From assembly GCF_047739745.1 (NCBI RefSeq), contig NZ_JBLLVA010000001.1, positions 310,001 to 374,000 on the forward strand: a stretch of 64,000 nt of DNA, in the 5' to 3' direction. The stretch's first letter is position 1, and the number at the start of each line of letters is the position of its first letter. The position numbers and the translations under genes are program-made. The stretch comes from Pseudaminobacter sp047739745. Its GTDB lineage: Bacteria > Pseudomonadota > Alphaproteobacteria > Rhizobiales > Rhizobiaceae. The notes below the pieces were generated by a model. It saw only the letters and a program-made list of their open reading frames with translations. It was not told where the DNA came from and did not search any database. Shown here piece after piece: positions 34,510 through 43,623 of the stretch.

Positions 34510-35858
34510 ACCTCCAGTACGGAAGCTTCGGCAGGATCATGCCGCCGGCACGCTGGGCGCTACCGGCCGCCGAAGCCATCGAACGCCTGCAAGCCGGAAC
34601 TGCCGGCGAGGGGTCGTTGCTGGCCTACGGCAATGGCCGCTCCTATGGCGATTCCTGCCGAAACGAAGCCGGAAGCCTCATCGACATGCGGCCGATGAAC
34701 CGCATCGTTTCGTTCGATGCCACGACCGGGCGACTGGAAGCCGAGGCCGGCGTGCTTCTTTGCGACATCATCGCGCACGCCGCACCTCATGGATTTTTTC
34801 CGGCGGTCGTGCCGGGCACCCAGTTTGTGACGCTTGGCGGCGCCATCGCCAACGATGTCCATGGAAAGAACCATCATCGGCGCGGCACATTCGGCTGCCA
34901 CGTGGAATCGCTCACGCTGCTGCGCTCCGACGGCCGGGCCTATACCTGCTCGGACGCCGAGAATACGCAGCTTTTCCAGGCGACGATCGGCGGCATGGGG
35001 CTGACCGGCCTGATACTCAAGGCGTCTATCCGCCTGATGCGCGTGCCCTCGCTCGATATCATCGAACGGGTAACGCGCTTCGGTGGGCTCGCGGAATATT
35101 TCGAGCTCGCCGAGGAAGCCGACGCCGCCAACGAATATGCCGTTGCCTGGATCGACCAACTGGCCGGCGGCGCGAAAAGCGGGCGCGGCCTGCTCCTGAC
35201 CGGCAACCACGCTGAATATGGAGCGCGAACCGCCCCCGCGGCGGCAGCGCGGCTCTCGGTGCCGTTCCAACCGCCGCTGAACGTGCTCAATCGCCCGTTC
35301 CTGACCGCGTTCAATGCCGCCTATCGGTGGCGGAAAGGCAGGAATGCCGCGCCGCATCGTACCGGCTTCCAAAGCTTCTTCTTTCCGCTTGACGGCGTTC
35401 GCGACTGGAACCGGCTTTATGGCCCCAACGGCCTTTTCCAGCATCAGAGCGTCGTGCCGGAGGCGGCGGCGCGCGAGACGATACCGGCATTGCTCGAAGC
35501 GGCACGGCAAGCCGGGCAGGGGTCTTTCCTGACAGTGCTCAAGCGTTTTGGCGCTGTACGCTCGCCCGGCCTGATGTCCTTTTCGCGGCCCGGTTACACG
35601 CTGACGCTCGATTTTCCGAACCGCGGCGAAACTACACTGGCGCTTCTCAGCCGCCTGGATGCGATCACCGTCGACGCCGGTGGTGCCGTCAATCCCTACA
35701 AGGATGCGCGCATGGGCGCCGATATTTTCGGAGCCTCGTTTCCGGACTGGCCGCTTTTGGAAGAGCTGCGCGACCCCGCCTTCACTTCGAGTTTCTGGGA
35801 GCGTACGGCGCGGCAGCTTCCGGCGGTTCAGCGGGGTCGTGGCGAGGCCGCAGCTTAG
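34497..35858 (+). CDS. FAD-dependent oxidase of the DprE1 type
   Basis: This is a 453-residue FAD-linked oxidoreductase of the VAO/ALO fold. Resemblance to DprE1 (decaprenylphosphoryl-ribose 2'-oxidase) is strong in the N-terminal FAD domain: YGNGRSYGDSCRNEAG, the PGTQFVTLGGAIANDVHGKNHH block (pyrophosphate and FAD contact) and RGTFGCHVESLTLL. The C-terminal half has the substrate domain ending GASFPDWPLLEELRDP. The likely reaction is oxidation of the 2'-hydroxyl of a polyprenyl-phospho-ribose. It overlaps the HAD-UbiA gene by 13 bases, so the two are coupled. No clear DprE2 reductase is next to it. Confidence 0.85.
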   Translation: MGRLNLQYGSFGRIMPPARWALPAAEAIERLQAGTAGEGSLLAYGNGRSYGDSCRNEAGSLIDMRPMNRIVSFDATTGRLEAEAGVLLCDIIAHAAPHGFFPAVVPGTQFVTLGGAIANDVHGKNHHRRGTFGCHVESLTLLRSDGRAYTCSDAENTQLFQATIGGMGLTGLILKASIRLMRVPSLDIIERVTRFGGLAEYFELAEEADAANEYAVAWIDQLAGGAKSGRGLLLTGNHAEYGARTAPAAAARLSVPFQPPLNVLNRPFLTAFNAAYRWRKGRNAAPHRTGFQSFFFPLDGVRDWNRLYGPNGLFQHQSVVPEAAARETIPALLEAARQAGQGSFLTVLKRFGAVRSPGLMSFSRPGYTLTLDFPNRGETTLALLSRLDAITVDAGGAVNPYKDARMGADIFGASFPDWPLLEELRDPAFTSSFWERTARQLPAVQRGRGEAAA

Positions 35859-35942
35859 AAGTGTAACTACCTAAAATTGTAGTCATTACTTCACAATATA
35901 TTTCAGGCTTTGCGCTACCTGTTACTCAGGACGGACAGTTAG

Positions 35943-36377
35943 ATGAAATACATAGCATTTATACTCTTCACCGTGATGACGAATGCGGCTGCGCAGCTGA
36001 TGCTGAAGCAGGGCATGATGACGCTGGGGCCGATTTCTTTCGCCGGTGCCAATCCGATCCTGAAGATCCTTCAGATTGTCTTCAGCCCCTGGGTATTCGC
36101 CGGACTTGCCACCTTCGTCATTTCCATGGCCTCGCATCTTTATGTGCTGTCGAAGGTCGAGCTGTCCTTTGCCTATCCCTTTCTCAGCCTCGCCTATGTG
36201 GCGGTCGCGGTATTTGCCTATTTCGTTTTCCGCGAAGATCTCAATGCCTGGCGCATCGCCGGTATCGGCTTCATCTGCATCGGCACGGTGCTGATCGCGC
36301 AGGGCGGCAGCGGGCATGAGGACGTGCCCATTTCCACTTCCAACGAAACCATCCAGACGAGCGAGCTTGCCCGATGA
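35943..36377 (+). CDS. small four-helix membrane protein of the SMR/EamA type (lipid-linked sugar translocase candidate)
   Basis: This 144-residue protein has four predicted membrane helices and the EamA/SMR pattern: MKYIAFILFTVMTNAAAQLMLKQGM at the N-terminus, LSKVELSFAYPFLSLAYVAVAVFAYFVFRED in the middle, and IAGIGFICIGTVLIAQGG at the end. It resembles the ArnE/ArnF halves that flip undecaprenyl-phospho-aminoarabinose. In this cluster it may flip a polyprenyl-phospho-pentose; drug efflux is the alternative. The 84 bases before it are AT-rich and may hold a promoter. Its stop overlaps the epimerase start (ATGA). Confidence 0.75.
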   Translation: MKYIAFILFTVMTNAAAQLMLKQGMMTLGPISFAGANPILKILQIVFSPWVFAGLATFVISMASHLYVLSKVELSFAYPFLSLAYVAVAVFAYFVFREDLNAWRIAGIGFICIGTVLIAQGGSGHEDVPISTSNETIQTSELAR

Positions 36378-37381
36378 GACATGTTATTTTTGGAGGCGAC
36401 GGTTTCGTCGGCCGTCATCTTGCCCCGAAACTTTTGGCCGACGGTCAGGAAGTCATCGTCGCCGACATCGTCAGGAGCGAACTTGCGCATTATCGCAACG
36501 CGCGTTTCGTCCACTGCGACGTAACCGATCCGGAAGCCGTGGCAGCGCTCGGCATGAAGCCGGACGACATGGTCTACAATCTGTCGGCCAAGATGCTCTC
36601 GCCGATCCAGGTCCGCGCCAAGCGCCACGACTTCTTCTGGCCGGTGAATTTCCACGGCACCGAGAACATCATCCAGGCCATGGACAAGGCGGGCGCGACG
36701 CAGCTCGTCCACTACACCACCGACATGATCTATGGGCACACCTACACCTTCCCGCAGACCGAGGAGCATCCGGCTTCGCCATTGGGAGAATACGGCCTGT
36801 CGAAGCTGAAGACCGAAGAGCTCGCCGCCGAATGGCGCGAGCGCGGCATGAGAATCTCGCTGTTCCGTCCTCGCCTGATTATCGGACCCGGCCGGCTCGG
36901 CATTTTGGAGAAGCTGTTCAAGCTGATCGACTGGAACTTGCCCGTGCCGATGATCGGTTCGGGCAGGAACCCCTATCAGTTCATTTCGGTGTTCGACTGC
37001 GCGGAAGCGGCGCGCGCCGCCTGGAAGGCCGGCGTACCCAATGAAGCCTACAATCTTGGCTCGCTCAATCCGCCGCCGGTGCGCAAGCTGCTCGGCGATC
37101 TGATCCGTCATGCTGGGTCGAAGTCGATCCTGCTGCCGACGCCGGCCTGGGCGGTGAAACGCACGCTCGACCTGCTCGATCTCATGAACCTCCCGATCAT
37201 GGATCCCGAGCAATATCTGATTGCCGACGAGATGTGCATTCTCGACGTGTCCAAGGCCGAACGCGATCTCGGCTGGGTGCCGCAATACCGCGACGAGGAC
37301 ATGCTGATCGCCGCCTACAAGGAATACCGCGCCAAGAAGGACGGTCATGCTGTGGCCGCTGCCCAGGTTCCTGCCGAATAG
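36374..37381 (+). CDS. NAD-dependent epimerase/dehydratase (extended SDR)
   Basis: This is a 335-residue extended short-chain dehydrogenase. The NAD motif is GGDGFVGRH near residue 7, the conserved TTDMIYG segment carries the catalytic Thr/Ser, and YGLSK holds the catalytic tyrosine and lysine; FRPRLIIGPGRLG is the substrate-loop region. It acts on a nucleotide- or lipid-linked sugar. It could serve as the reductive partner of the DprE1-like oxidase (the DprE2 role), although DprE2 itself is a classical SDR, so this is inference. Overlaps the preceding stop and is followed after nine bases by the aminotransferase. Confidence 0.83.
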   Translation: MRHVIFGGDGFVGRHLAPKLLADGQEVIVADIVRSELAHYRNARFVHCDVTDPEAVAALGMKPDDMVYNLSAKMLSPIQVRAKRHDFFWPVNFHGTENIIQAMDKAGATQLVHYTTDMIYGHTYTFPQTEEHPASPLGEYGLSKLKTEELAAEWRERGMRISLFRPRLIIGPGRLGILEKLFKLIDWNLPVPMIGSGRNPYQFISVFDCAEAARAAWKAGVPNEAYNLGSLNPPPVRKLLGDLIRHAGSKSILLPTPAWAVKRTLDLLDLMNLPIMDPEQYLIADEMCILDVSKAERDLGWVPQYRDEDMLIAAYKEYRAKKDGHAVAAAQVPAE

Positions 37382-37390
37382 GAGAGTTCG

Positions 37391-38863
37391 ATGACCGTCA
37401 TGACCAAGCCGAATACAGGTGCTGCTCGCGCGGTGCTTGCAGCGCCGAGCCTTTCGCCGGCAGGTATTGCCAAACCCGATTTGATCAGCGTCGAGCAAGC
37501 CAAGGCGATGGATGTCGCCACGATGACCGACCTGTTCAAGACGCATCTCAACCCCGGACAGCTTCATTTCATGAAGCTGCTCGGCTTCCACAAAGTGAAG
37601 ATCGAACGCGCCGAAGGCATGTTCTACACCGACCAGAACGGCCGCAAGATCCTCGATTTCTTTGGTGGTTTCGGTTCGCTGGCGCTCGGCCACAACCATC
37701 CGCGCATCGTGGCCGCGCGCAAGAAATTCCAGGACGAGAACCGGCACGAGATCGCCATCGCCTTCATGTCGCAATATGCGGCGGCACTTGCCCACAATCT
37801 GGCACAGATTGCGCCGGGCGACCTCGACATGGTGTTTCTCGGCTCCTCCGGCTCGGAGGCCATGGAAGCTGCAATCAAGCTTGCCGAGCGTGCGGCCGGG
37901 CCGAAGCGGCCGAAGGTCGTCTATGCCGAGAATTCCTTCCACGGCAAGACGAAAGGCGTGCTGTCGATCACCGATGGCCAGCTCTATCGCGGCGAGTTCA
38001 AACTCACCGATAACACCATACGCGTGCCTTTCGGCGACATCGGCGCGGTCGAGAATATCTTCCGGGCAGATCCGGAAATCGGCGTCATCGTTCTTGAAAC
38101 GATCCAGGGCGGAGGCGGCATTATCCAGGCGCCGGAAGGCTACTGGCAGAAGCTGCGGGCGCTCTGCGATCAGTATGGCGTATTGTGGATCGCTGACGAA
38201 GTGCAGTGCGGGGTCGGCCGCTCGGGTCGCTTCTTCGCTTTCGAGCATTTCGGCGTGGTGCCCGATATCACTGCCGTTGCGAAATCGCTCGGCGGCGGCA
38301 AGTCGGCCATGGCGGCGATGATTGCGCGGCGCGAGGTCTACATGAAGGCCTATGGCACGCCGAAAACGGCGATGATCCATGCCGCCGCCACCTTTGGCGG
38401 CATCGGCGAGGCGTCGATCACCGCAATCGAGACGCTGAACGTACTTTACGACGAGGGGCTGATCGACAACGCGGCCGACACCGGCGAATATCTGCTCCAG
38501 CGGTTGCGGGCGCTGCAGGCCAAATATCCCAAGATCATCAAGGAGATTCGCGGCCAGGGTTTCATGGTTGGCCTCGAGTTCCATGACTTCTCGCAAACTC
38601 TACCCATGGTGCTGCGGCCGGTCGTCAGCGTGCTGGACGACAAGCTGAAAGGTTCGCTGTCGGGCTTCGTCGGTGCGCTGCTCTTGCGTGACTACGACGT
38701 GCTGGTCGCCTTCACCGAATACAATCGCAACGTCATCCGCCTGCTGCCACCGCTGATCTGCGAGCGCAGCCATGTCGATCAGTTCGTCGATGCGCTCGAC
38801 AGCCTTCTATCGCGGGGCATCGTCGCGATTGTGAAGGATTTCGTCAAAAGCCAGATGAAGTAG
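37391..38863 (+). CDS. class III aminotransferase
   Basis: This is a PLP-dependent aminotransferase of the ornithine/acetylornithine class, 490 residues. Visible are GGFGSLALGHNHP, GSSGSEAMEAAIKLAE (PLP phosphate contact), VLETIQGGGGI, the IADEVQCGVGRSG aspartate, and the PLP lysine in AVAKSLGGGKSAM. It has an N-terminal extension of about 70 residues compared with acetylornithine aminotransferase. The amino acceptor is unknown; as part of the sugar cluster it might aminate a lipid- or nucleotide-linked keto sugar, but class III enzymes more often act on omega-amines. A ribosome site gagag lies before the ATG. Confidence 0.88.
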   Translation: MTVMTKPNTGAARAVLAAPSLSPAGIAKPDLISVEQAKAMDVATMTDLFKTHLNPGQLHFMKLLGFHKVKIERAEGMFYTDQNGRKILDFFGGFGSLALGHNHPRIVAARKKFQDENRHEIAIAFMSQYAAALAHNLAQIAPGDLDMVFLGSSGSEAMEAAIKLAERAAGPKRPKVVYAENSFHGKTKGVLSITDGQLYRGEFKLTDNTIRVPFGDIGAVENIFRADPEIGVIVLETIQGGGGIIQAPEGYWQKLRALCDQYGVLWIADEVQCGVGRSGRFFAFEHFGVVPDITAVAKSLGGGKSAMAAMIARREVYMKAYGTPKTAMIHAAATFGGIGEASITAIETLNVLYDEGLIDNAADTGEYLLQRLRALQAKYPKIIKEIRGQGFMVGLEFHDFSQTLPMVLRPVVSVLDDKLKGSLSGFVGALLLRDYDVLVAFTEYNRNVIRLLPPLICERSHVDQFVDALDSLLSRGIVAIVKDFVKSQMK

Positions 38864-38882
38864 TCTGCGGCACGCGACGATC

Positions 38883-38922
38883 TGAAATCGGCCGGGACTG
38901 AAATCCCCGGCCGATTTCATTT
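38883..38922. terminator. bidirectional terminator between convergent genes
   Basis: Arms TGAAATCGGCCGGG (38883-38896) and CCCGGCCGATTTCA (38906-38919) make a 14-bp perfect stem with a nine-base loop, between the aminotransferase and the oppositely oriented membrane protein. Only short T runs flank it, so it may work in both directions with moderate strength. Confidence 0.75.
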
Positions 38923-38923
38923 G

Positions 38924-40666
38924 CTACTGTTTGGGAAGTCTGCCTGCGTGGCGCGGATTGACGAAGGCGTCGTAGCAATCGTTCAGCTTGATGCGAACAT
39001 GGCTCTTGAGGCCTTCGCTGTAGATTTGCAGGAGGGCCATGTTGGCGGTGGTCAGCGGACAGGTCGGCAGAAGCGCGATGTCGACATTCTCGACCTCTTT
39101 CAATTCGTCAGAACCCGGTTTGGGAACGGCGCGGCTTGGGTCGGCTCCGATTGCGATATGCTTGGGTGCGCTGCGGTCCATCAGCCACGGAAACGGATTG
39201 ACGAAATTCAGCGCCATGACCGTTTCGAAGCGAATGCCGCTTTGTCTTTCCAGCTCAAGCAGACTCTCGACAGTTCGATCGAAACCGATCAGCAGACCGA
39301 TCTGGAAATCGAAATCTGAGTAGAGCAGCGGCGCCGGCAGTTCGCCCGCATCGACGAATTTGTCAAATAGATCGCGATGGGCGGCATAAAAGGGCAGCAT
39401 GTGCTTCACCCGCTCCATGACCTCGGGCCGCATGTTCACGGCGCCCAATGTCTTGAGGTGTTTGTGCTCCAGCGGGACATTCTTCACCGCTCCGATATAG
39501 GCGCGCGCAGCCCGTTCGATCGTGTTGACGAATGGCGGAAGGACGCATGCGGCGGCAAGCGCGATCGTCGCGATCAATAGTTTCGGCGTGGCGATCATGC
39601 CTCCGGATTTGAGCAGGACGGCAAGAACGGCAGGCCATACCAGGATCATCGCCTGGCTGCCGGTGTTTTGCGTTTCGAAGAAAATCCCGGCAAAGAGCAC
39701 CACTCCTAGCCACAACGCGTTGTTGTCGAGGAGTTTTGCGACCGTGGTGGCGCTTTTATCTCGGCGGACCTCGCCGATCGCGGCGGCGATGCGCTTGCGT
39801 CCGGCATAAAGCACGGTCAAAGCGAGCAAGAATCCCGGCATGACCACGCCGAAATTGAGCGAAGCCGATTGCAGGAAGCGTGGGGCGAGCGAACCGCCAT
39901 TCATCGCAACCAGAATCAGGATATCGGCGACATATTGCGAGACCAGGCCAGTGGTAACTTCGAGTGCGGCCAGCACGAAGAAAAATCCGAGCGCCGACGC
40001 TACCGCATGGCGCAGTCCGATGCGCCCGGCGACGAAGGCGAAGGCGCAAAGCAGCACGCCTGCGATGGCGCCGGTGATCTTCAGGAAGAAAAGACCAAGC
40101 AGCGACAAAGCCATGACCAGCGCCAGCACCCGCTGGTTGCGTACGAACAGCAGCGCGCAGGTGAGAATGTATAGCAACTGGCTGGCCTGCCGATTGTAGA
40201 TGCCGAACCCGTCCGAGCCCGGATGCGGGTAGAAGTCGCGCGTGTTGAAGGGCAGGATCGCAAAAACCAGAAACGGCACCAGCAGCGCAAACGCGATGAC
40301 ACGCGACTTCTGATCGACCTGGTGCAGGATGAGCCCCATCAGCGGGGCAGTGATTGCCAGCAGGGACCAATGCACCAGCAACGCCGGTTGAGCGTTCGGG
40401 AACAGCCATACCGCGCCGGCAAATAGATAGTATCCGAGCGGGCCAACCGGGGTGAAGAAGTCGATGATTGGCGCCTGCCCGTCAAAGATGCGATTGGCGG
40501 CGTCGAAATAGATGAAGAGGTCCCAATACATCGGGCCGATGGGAACCGAGAGCGGGAGCGCCAGGAGAACCAGAAGGGCGGCAAAGGATGCAGCCAACAG
40601 AATGAGTGGGGAGAGGGACAGGCGCGTTCTGGCCCCTTGCGCGACCTGATTTGCCGTGGCGTTCAT
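38924..40666 (-). CDS. polytopic membrane protein, GT-C glycosyltransferase-like
   Basis: This 580-residue protein has an N-terminal helix, a first loop with paired aspartates and aromatic residues (PIGPMYWDLFIYFDAANRIFDG, then FFTPVGPLGYY), about eleven membrane helices and a C-terminal soluble domain of roughly 160 residues. The acidic motif in the first outer loop is the pattern of GT-C glycosyltransferases that take sugars from polyprenyl-phosphate donors. This suits the neighbouring lipid-linked pentose genes, but the gene is on the other strand and the family is not certain. The ATG at 40666 follows a gggggaa site. Confidence 0.65.
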   Translation of the reverse strand: MNATANQVAQGARTRLSLSPLILLAASFAALLVLLALPLSVPIGPMYWDLFIYFDAANRIFDGQAPIIDFFTPVGPLGYYLFAGAVWLFPNAQPALLVHWSLLAITAPLMGLILHQVDQKSRVIAFALLVPFLVFAILPFNTRDFYPHPGSDGFGIYNRQASQLLYILTCALLFVRNQRVLALVMALSLLGLFFLKITGAIAGVLLCAFAFVAGRIGLRHAVASALGFFFVLAALEVTTGLVSQYVADILILVAMNGGSLAPRFLQSASLNFGVVMPGFLLALTVLYAGRKRIAAAIGEVRRDKSATTVAKLLDNNALWLGVVLFAGIFFETQNTGSQAMILVWPAVLAVLLKSGGMIATPKLLIATIALAAACVLPPFVNTIERAARAYIGAVKNVPLEHKHLKTLGAVNMRPEVMERVKHMLPFYAAHRDLFDKFVDAGELPAPLLYSDFDFQIGLLIGFDRTVESLLELERQSGIRFETVMALNFVNPFPWLMDRSAPKHIAIGADPSRAVPKPGSDELKEVENVDIALLPTCPLTTANMALLQIYSEGLKSHVRIKLNDCYDAFVNPRHAGRLPKQ

Positions 40667-40969
40667 TTTTCCCCCACCTTCAATTCGCGGTACAGCTTCG
40701 AATACCGCCGCAAGCTTTCGGGTGGGCCGCATATCGGGCGCCCGGGAAGGTGGGCGGGTCGTCCGGCACAACGCGAGGACGGTCGGTATCCGACCGACAA
40801 TCAGTCCCTAGCACCGCGCGCCAAACAACAGGTTAACCATGGCTGGCCACGTGCGGGCGTGGCCGGGCCGGGCGCGTCGCGGTGCTTTCGTGCGGTGTCG
40901 CAAACAGGCTGTAAACCCGCCGCATGGCTCTATAGTGTGCCGGAAAATTCCATCTCGGAGTCAGGGAAA
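40667..40969. other. 303-base divergent spacer
   Basis: The spacer separates the GT-C-like gene (minus) from the third demethylase-like gene (plus) and must hold both promoters. No gene, clear operator or RNA structure could be supported. It ends with a ggag ribosome site before the ATG at 40970. Confidence 0.5.
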
Positions 40970-43531
40970 ATGGCAGGGTTTCCGGAACAGGCGAAGGTCG
41001 TCATCATCGGGCTGGGTGGTATCGTCGGGGCCTCGGTCGCCCACCATCTCATCGAGCGCGGATGGGACGATATTGTCGGCATCGACAAGTCCGGCATCCC
41101 AACCGATATCGGCTCGACGGCGCATGCGTCCGACTTCTGCTATGCGACCAGCCATGATTTCCTGTCCTGCTGGACGACGCTCTACTCGATCGACTTCTAT
41201 GAAAAGATGGGCCACTACGCCCGCATCGGCGGGCTTGAAGTTGCGCGCGTCGGCGACGATGCGCGCATGGACGAGATCAAGCGCAAGGTCGCCTCGGGCA
41301 AGGCATTCGGGACGCGCGCGCGCCTGATCGAACCGGCCGAAATCAAGGAAAAATTTCCGCTGATTGAGGAGGGCATGGTTCAGGGCGGCCTGTGGGACCC
41401 TGATGCCGGACTCGTCATTCCGCGCTCGCAGACGGTCGCCGGCAAGCTGGTCGACCAGGCCGAAGCCTCGGGCAAGCTGAAGGCCTTTGCCAATACGTCC
41501 GCCACCTCGTTGCTGATCGAGAATGGGCGGATAAAGGGCGTGGTGACCAATCGCGGCACCATTCATGCCGATTACGTGGTGGTCTGCGCCGGTATCTGGG
41601 GCCGGCTGATCGCCGAAATGGCAGGTGAGGACCTGCCGGTCATGCCGATCGACCATCCGCTCACCTTCTTCGGTCCCTATGACGAGTTTGCCGGCACCGG
41701 CAAGGAGATCGGCTGGCCGCTGCTGCGCGACCAGGGCAACTCGGCCTATATGCGCGACACAGGCGACCCCAAGACTGCCGAGGGCGGGCAAATCGAGTGG
41801 GGTTATTATGAGGAGACCAACCCGCGTCTCTGCCACCCGCGCGATCTGCTGGAGAAGGACCAGGCCCGTCTTTCGCCCTCCCAGCGCGACCTCGACATGG
41901 AGCAGATCATCGAGCCGCTCGAACGCGCCATGGAGCTCACGCCGATCCTCGGCGAGCTTGGCTACAATGAGAGCCATTCCTTCAACGGTCTCTTGCAGGT
42001 GACCACCGATGGCGGCCCTTCGATGGGTGAAAGCCAGAAGGTGAGGGGCCTCTGGTATGCCGTTGCCATCTGGGTCAAGGACGGTCCCGCCATGGGCAAG
42101 CTGATTGCCGACTGGATGACCGACGGTCGCACCTCCATCGACCACAGCCGCATCGACTACGCCCGCTTCCAGCCGCATCAGCTTGAGGAAAAGCATATCG
42201 AAGAGCGCTGCACCGAGACCGCCATGAAGGTCTACAATCCGGCGGTGCATCCGCGCGAACCTTTCGGCGGGGGCCGCAATGTTCGCCGCTCGCCGTTCTG
42301 GGAACGCGAGAAGGAACTCGGCGGCTATTTTATGGAACTCGGCGGCTGGGAGCGTGCGCACGGCTATGCCGCCAACGAGCATCTTTTGGAGAAATATGGC
42401 GATCGCGTTCCGGTGCGCGAGAACGAGTGGGACAACCGCCATTTCTGGCGCGTCTCCAATGCCGAACATCTGGCGCTGAGCGAAGATTGCGGCATCATCA
42501 ACCTGTCGCATTTCGCGGTCATCGACGTCGAAGGGCCGGATCACGTCGCATTGATGGAATGGCTGTGCGCGGCCAAGGTCGGCGGCGACAACATGGTCGG
42601 CAAGGGTATCTACACCCACTTCCTCGACGATGAAGGCATGGTGCGCGCGGATTTGACCGTGATCCGCATGGAAGACCGCTGCCGCGTCATCGACGGCGCC
42701 GATGCCGGGCCGCGCGACTTCCACTACATTCGCCGCGTGGCTGAAGATAAGGGCTTCGATGTCACCGTCACGGACGTGACCGAGAAACATGTCACGATCG
42801 GCATATGGGGTCCGAATGCGCGCACCACGCTTAAGAAGGTGGTGGAAGACCCCGAGGGCTTGTCGCAGGAAAACTTCCCCTTCGCAGCGATCAAGCCCGT
42901 CCGCATCGCGGGCAAGGATGTGGCGGCTTTCCGCATCTCCTATGTCGGTGAGCAGGGCTGGGAATTGCATATGCGTTATGAGGACGCCCTTGCCGTATGG
43001 GATGCCTTGCGGTCGACCGGGGTCATGGCTGTCGGCGTCGAAACCTATGCCAACAGCCGCCGCATGGAGAAAAGCCTGCGTCTGCAGAACGCGGACCTGC
43101 TGACCGAATACAATCTCTTCGAGGCCGATCTTGCCCGGCCGAAGGTGAAGGAGGCGGATTTTCGCGGTAAGGCCAAGCATCTGGAATACAGGGCGCGCGC
43201 CCACCAGCCGGCAATGCTGTGCACGCTCATCATGACCGACAATGTCGATGCGAAAGGGATTGCCCGCTATCCGGTCGGCATCATGCCGGTAATGGACCCT
43301 GAAACCGGCGAGACGCTGGTTGATGAACTCGGCCGCCGTTCCTTCACCACCTCGGTCGCCTATGGTCCGACCATCGGCAAGAACATCGCTCTCGCCTATC
43401 TGCCGTGGGCCTATTGTCAGGAAGGCCGCAAGCTCACCGTGGAATATTTCGGCGAGACCTATCCGGTGGAGGTGGCGGCCGTTGGCTACAAGCCGCTCTA
43501 CGACCCGGAAAATCTAAAGCCGCGGAGCTGA
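40970..43531 (+). CDS. dimethylglycine dehydrogenase-like flavoprotein (FAD-GcvT fusion), copy 3
   Basis: This is an 853-residue enzyme with the FAD domain (VVIIGLGGIVGASVAHHLIERG) and GcvT-like folate domains (GVETYANSRRMEKSLRLQN). It diverges from the two copies at 23-28 kb: the covalent-FAD region reads GSTAHASDF, so the histidine (residue 52) is kept but its tryptophan neighbour is replaced. The substrate may therefore differ; a methylated amine is still most likely. The ATG at 40970 has a ggag site at -12. It is followed by an intrinsic terminator and the DUF1194 gene; a GbdR-like regulator lies 1 kb downstream on the other strand. Confidence 0.88.
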   Translation: MAGFPEQAKVVIIGLGGIVGASVAHHLIERGWDDIVGIDKSGIPTDIGSTAHASDFCYATSHDFLSCWTTLYSIDFYEKMGHYARIGGLEVARVGDDARMDEIKRKVASGKAFGTRARLIEPAEIKEKFPLIEEGMVQGGLWDPDAGLVIPRSQTVAGKLVDQAEASGKLKAFANTSATSLLIENGRIKGVVTNRGTIHADYVVVCAGIWGRLIAEMAGEDLPVMPIDHPLTFFGPYDEFAGTGKEIGWPLLRDQGNSAYMRDTGDPKTAEGGQIEWGYYEETNPRLCHPRDLLEKDQARLSPSQRDLDMEQIIEPLERAMELTPILGELGYNESHSFNGLLQVTTDGGPSMGESQKVRGLWYAVAIWVKDGPAMGKLIADWMTDGRTSIDHSRIDYARFQPHQLEEKHIEERCTETAMKVYNPAVHPREPFGGGRNVRRSPFWEREKELGGYFMELGGWERAHGYAANEHLLEKYGDRVPVRENEWDNRHFWRVSNAEHLALSEDCGIINLSHFAVIDVEGPDHVALMEWLCAAKVGGDNMVGKGIYTHFLDDEGMVRADLTVIRMEDRCRVIDGADAGPRDFHYIRRVAEDKGFDVTVTDVTEKHVTIGIWGPNARTTLKKVVEDPEGLSQENFPFAAIKPVRIAGKDVAAFRISYVGEQGWELHMRYEDALAVWDALRSTGVMAVGVETYANSRRMEKSLRLQNADLLTEYNLFEADLARPKVKEADFRGKAKHLEYRARAHQPAMLCTLIMTDNVDAKGIARYPVGIMPVMDPETGETLVDELGRRSFTTSVAYGPTIGKNIALAYLPWAYCQEGRKLTVEYFGETYPVEVAAVGYKPLYDPENLKPRS

Positions 43532-43563
43532 TGATACGGTACTCGCGAAATCGTGAAGAGAAA

Positions 43564-43596
43564 GGCCCGGCGAAAAATCGGGCCATTCTTTTTTAA
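43564..43596 (+). terminator. intrinsic terminator after copy 3 of the demethylase-like gene
   Basis: Arms GGCCCG (43564-43569) and CGGGCC (43579-43584) with a nine-base A-rich loop are followed by ATTCTTTTTTA. This is a typical factor-independent terminator on the plus strand. Confidence 0.88.
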
Positions 43597-43623
43597 AGGC
43601 CGTTTTTTGCGTACCCTGAGGGC

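Noticed and set aside
36218..38596. 792-residue minus-strand open frame across the epimerase and aminotransferase
   Set aside because: It is antisense to two well-supported genes and has no recognisable motif.
33070..38863. Interpretation of the UbiA gene as ubiquinone or heme biosynthesis
   Set aside because: The HAD fusion and 13-base overlap with a DprE1-like oxidase fit lipid-linked sugar chemistry better than ubiA or ctaB, which lack such partners.
40961..43204. 747-residue minus-strand open frame inside demethylase copy 3
   Set aside because: It is a mirror frame of the GcvT-containing gene, without a domain of its own.
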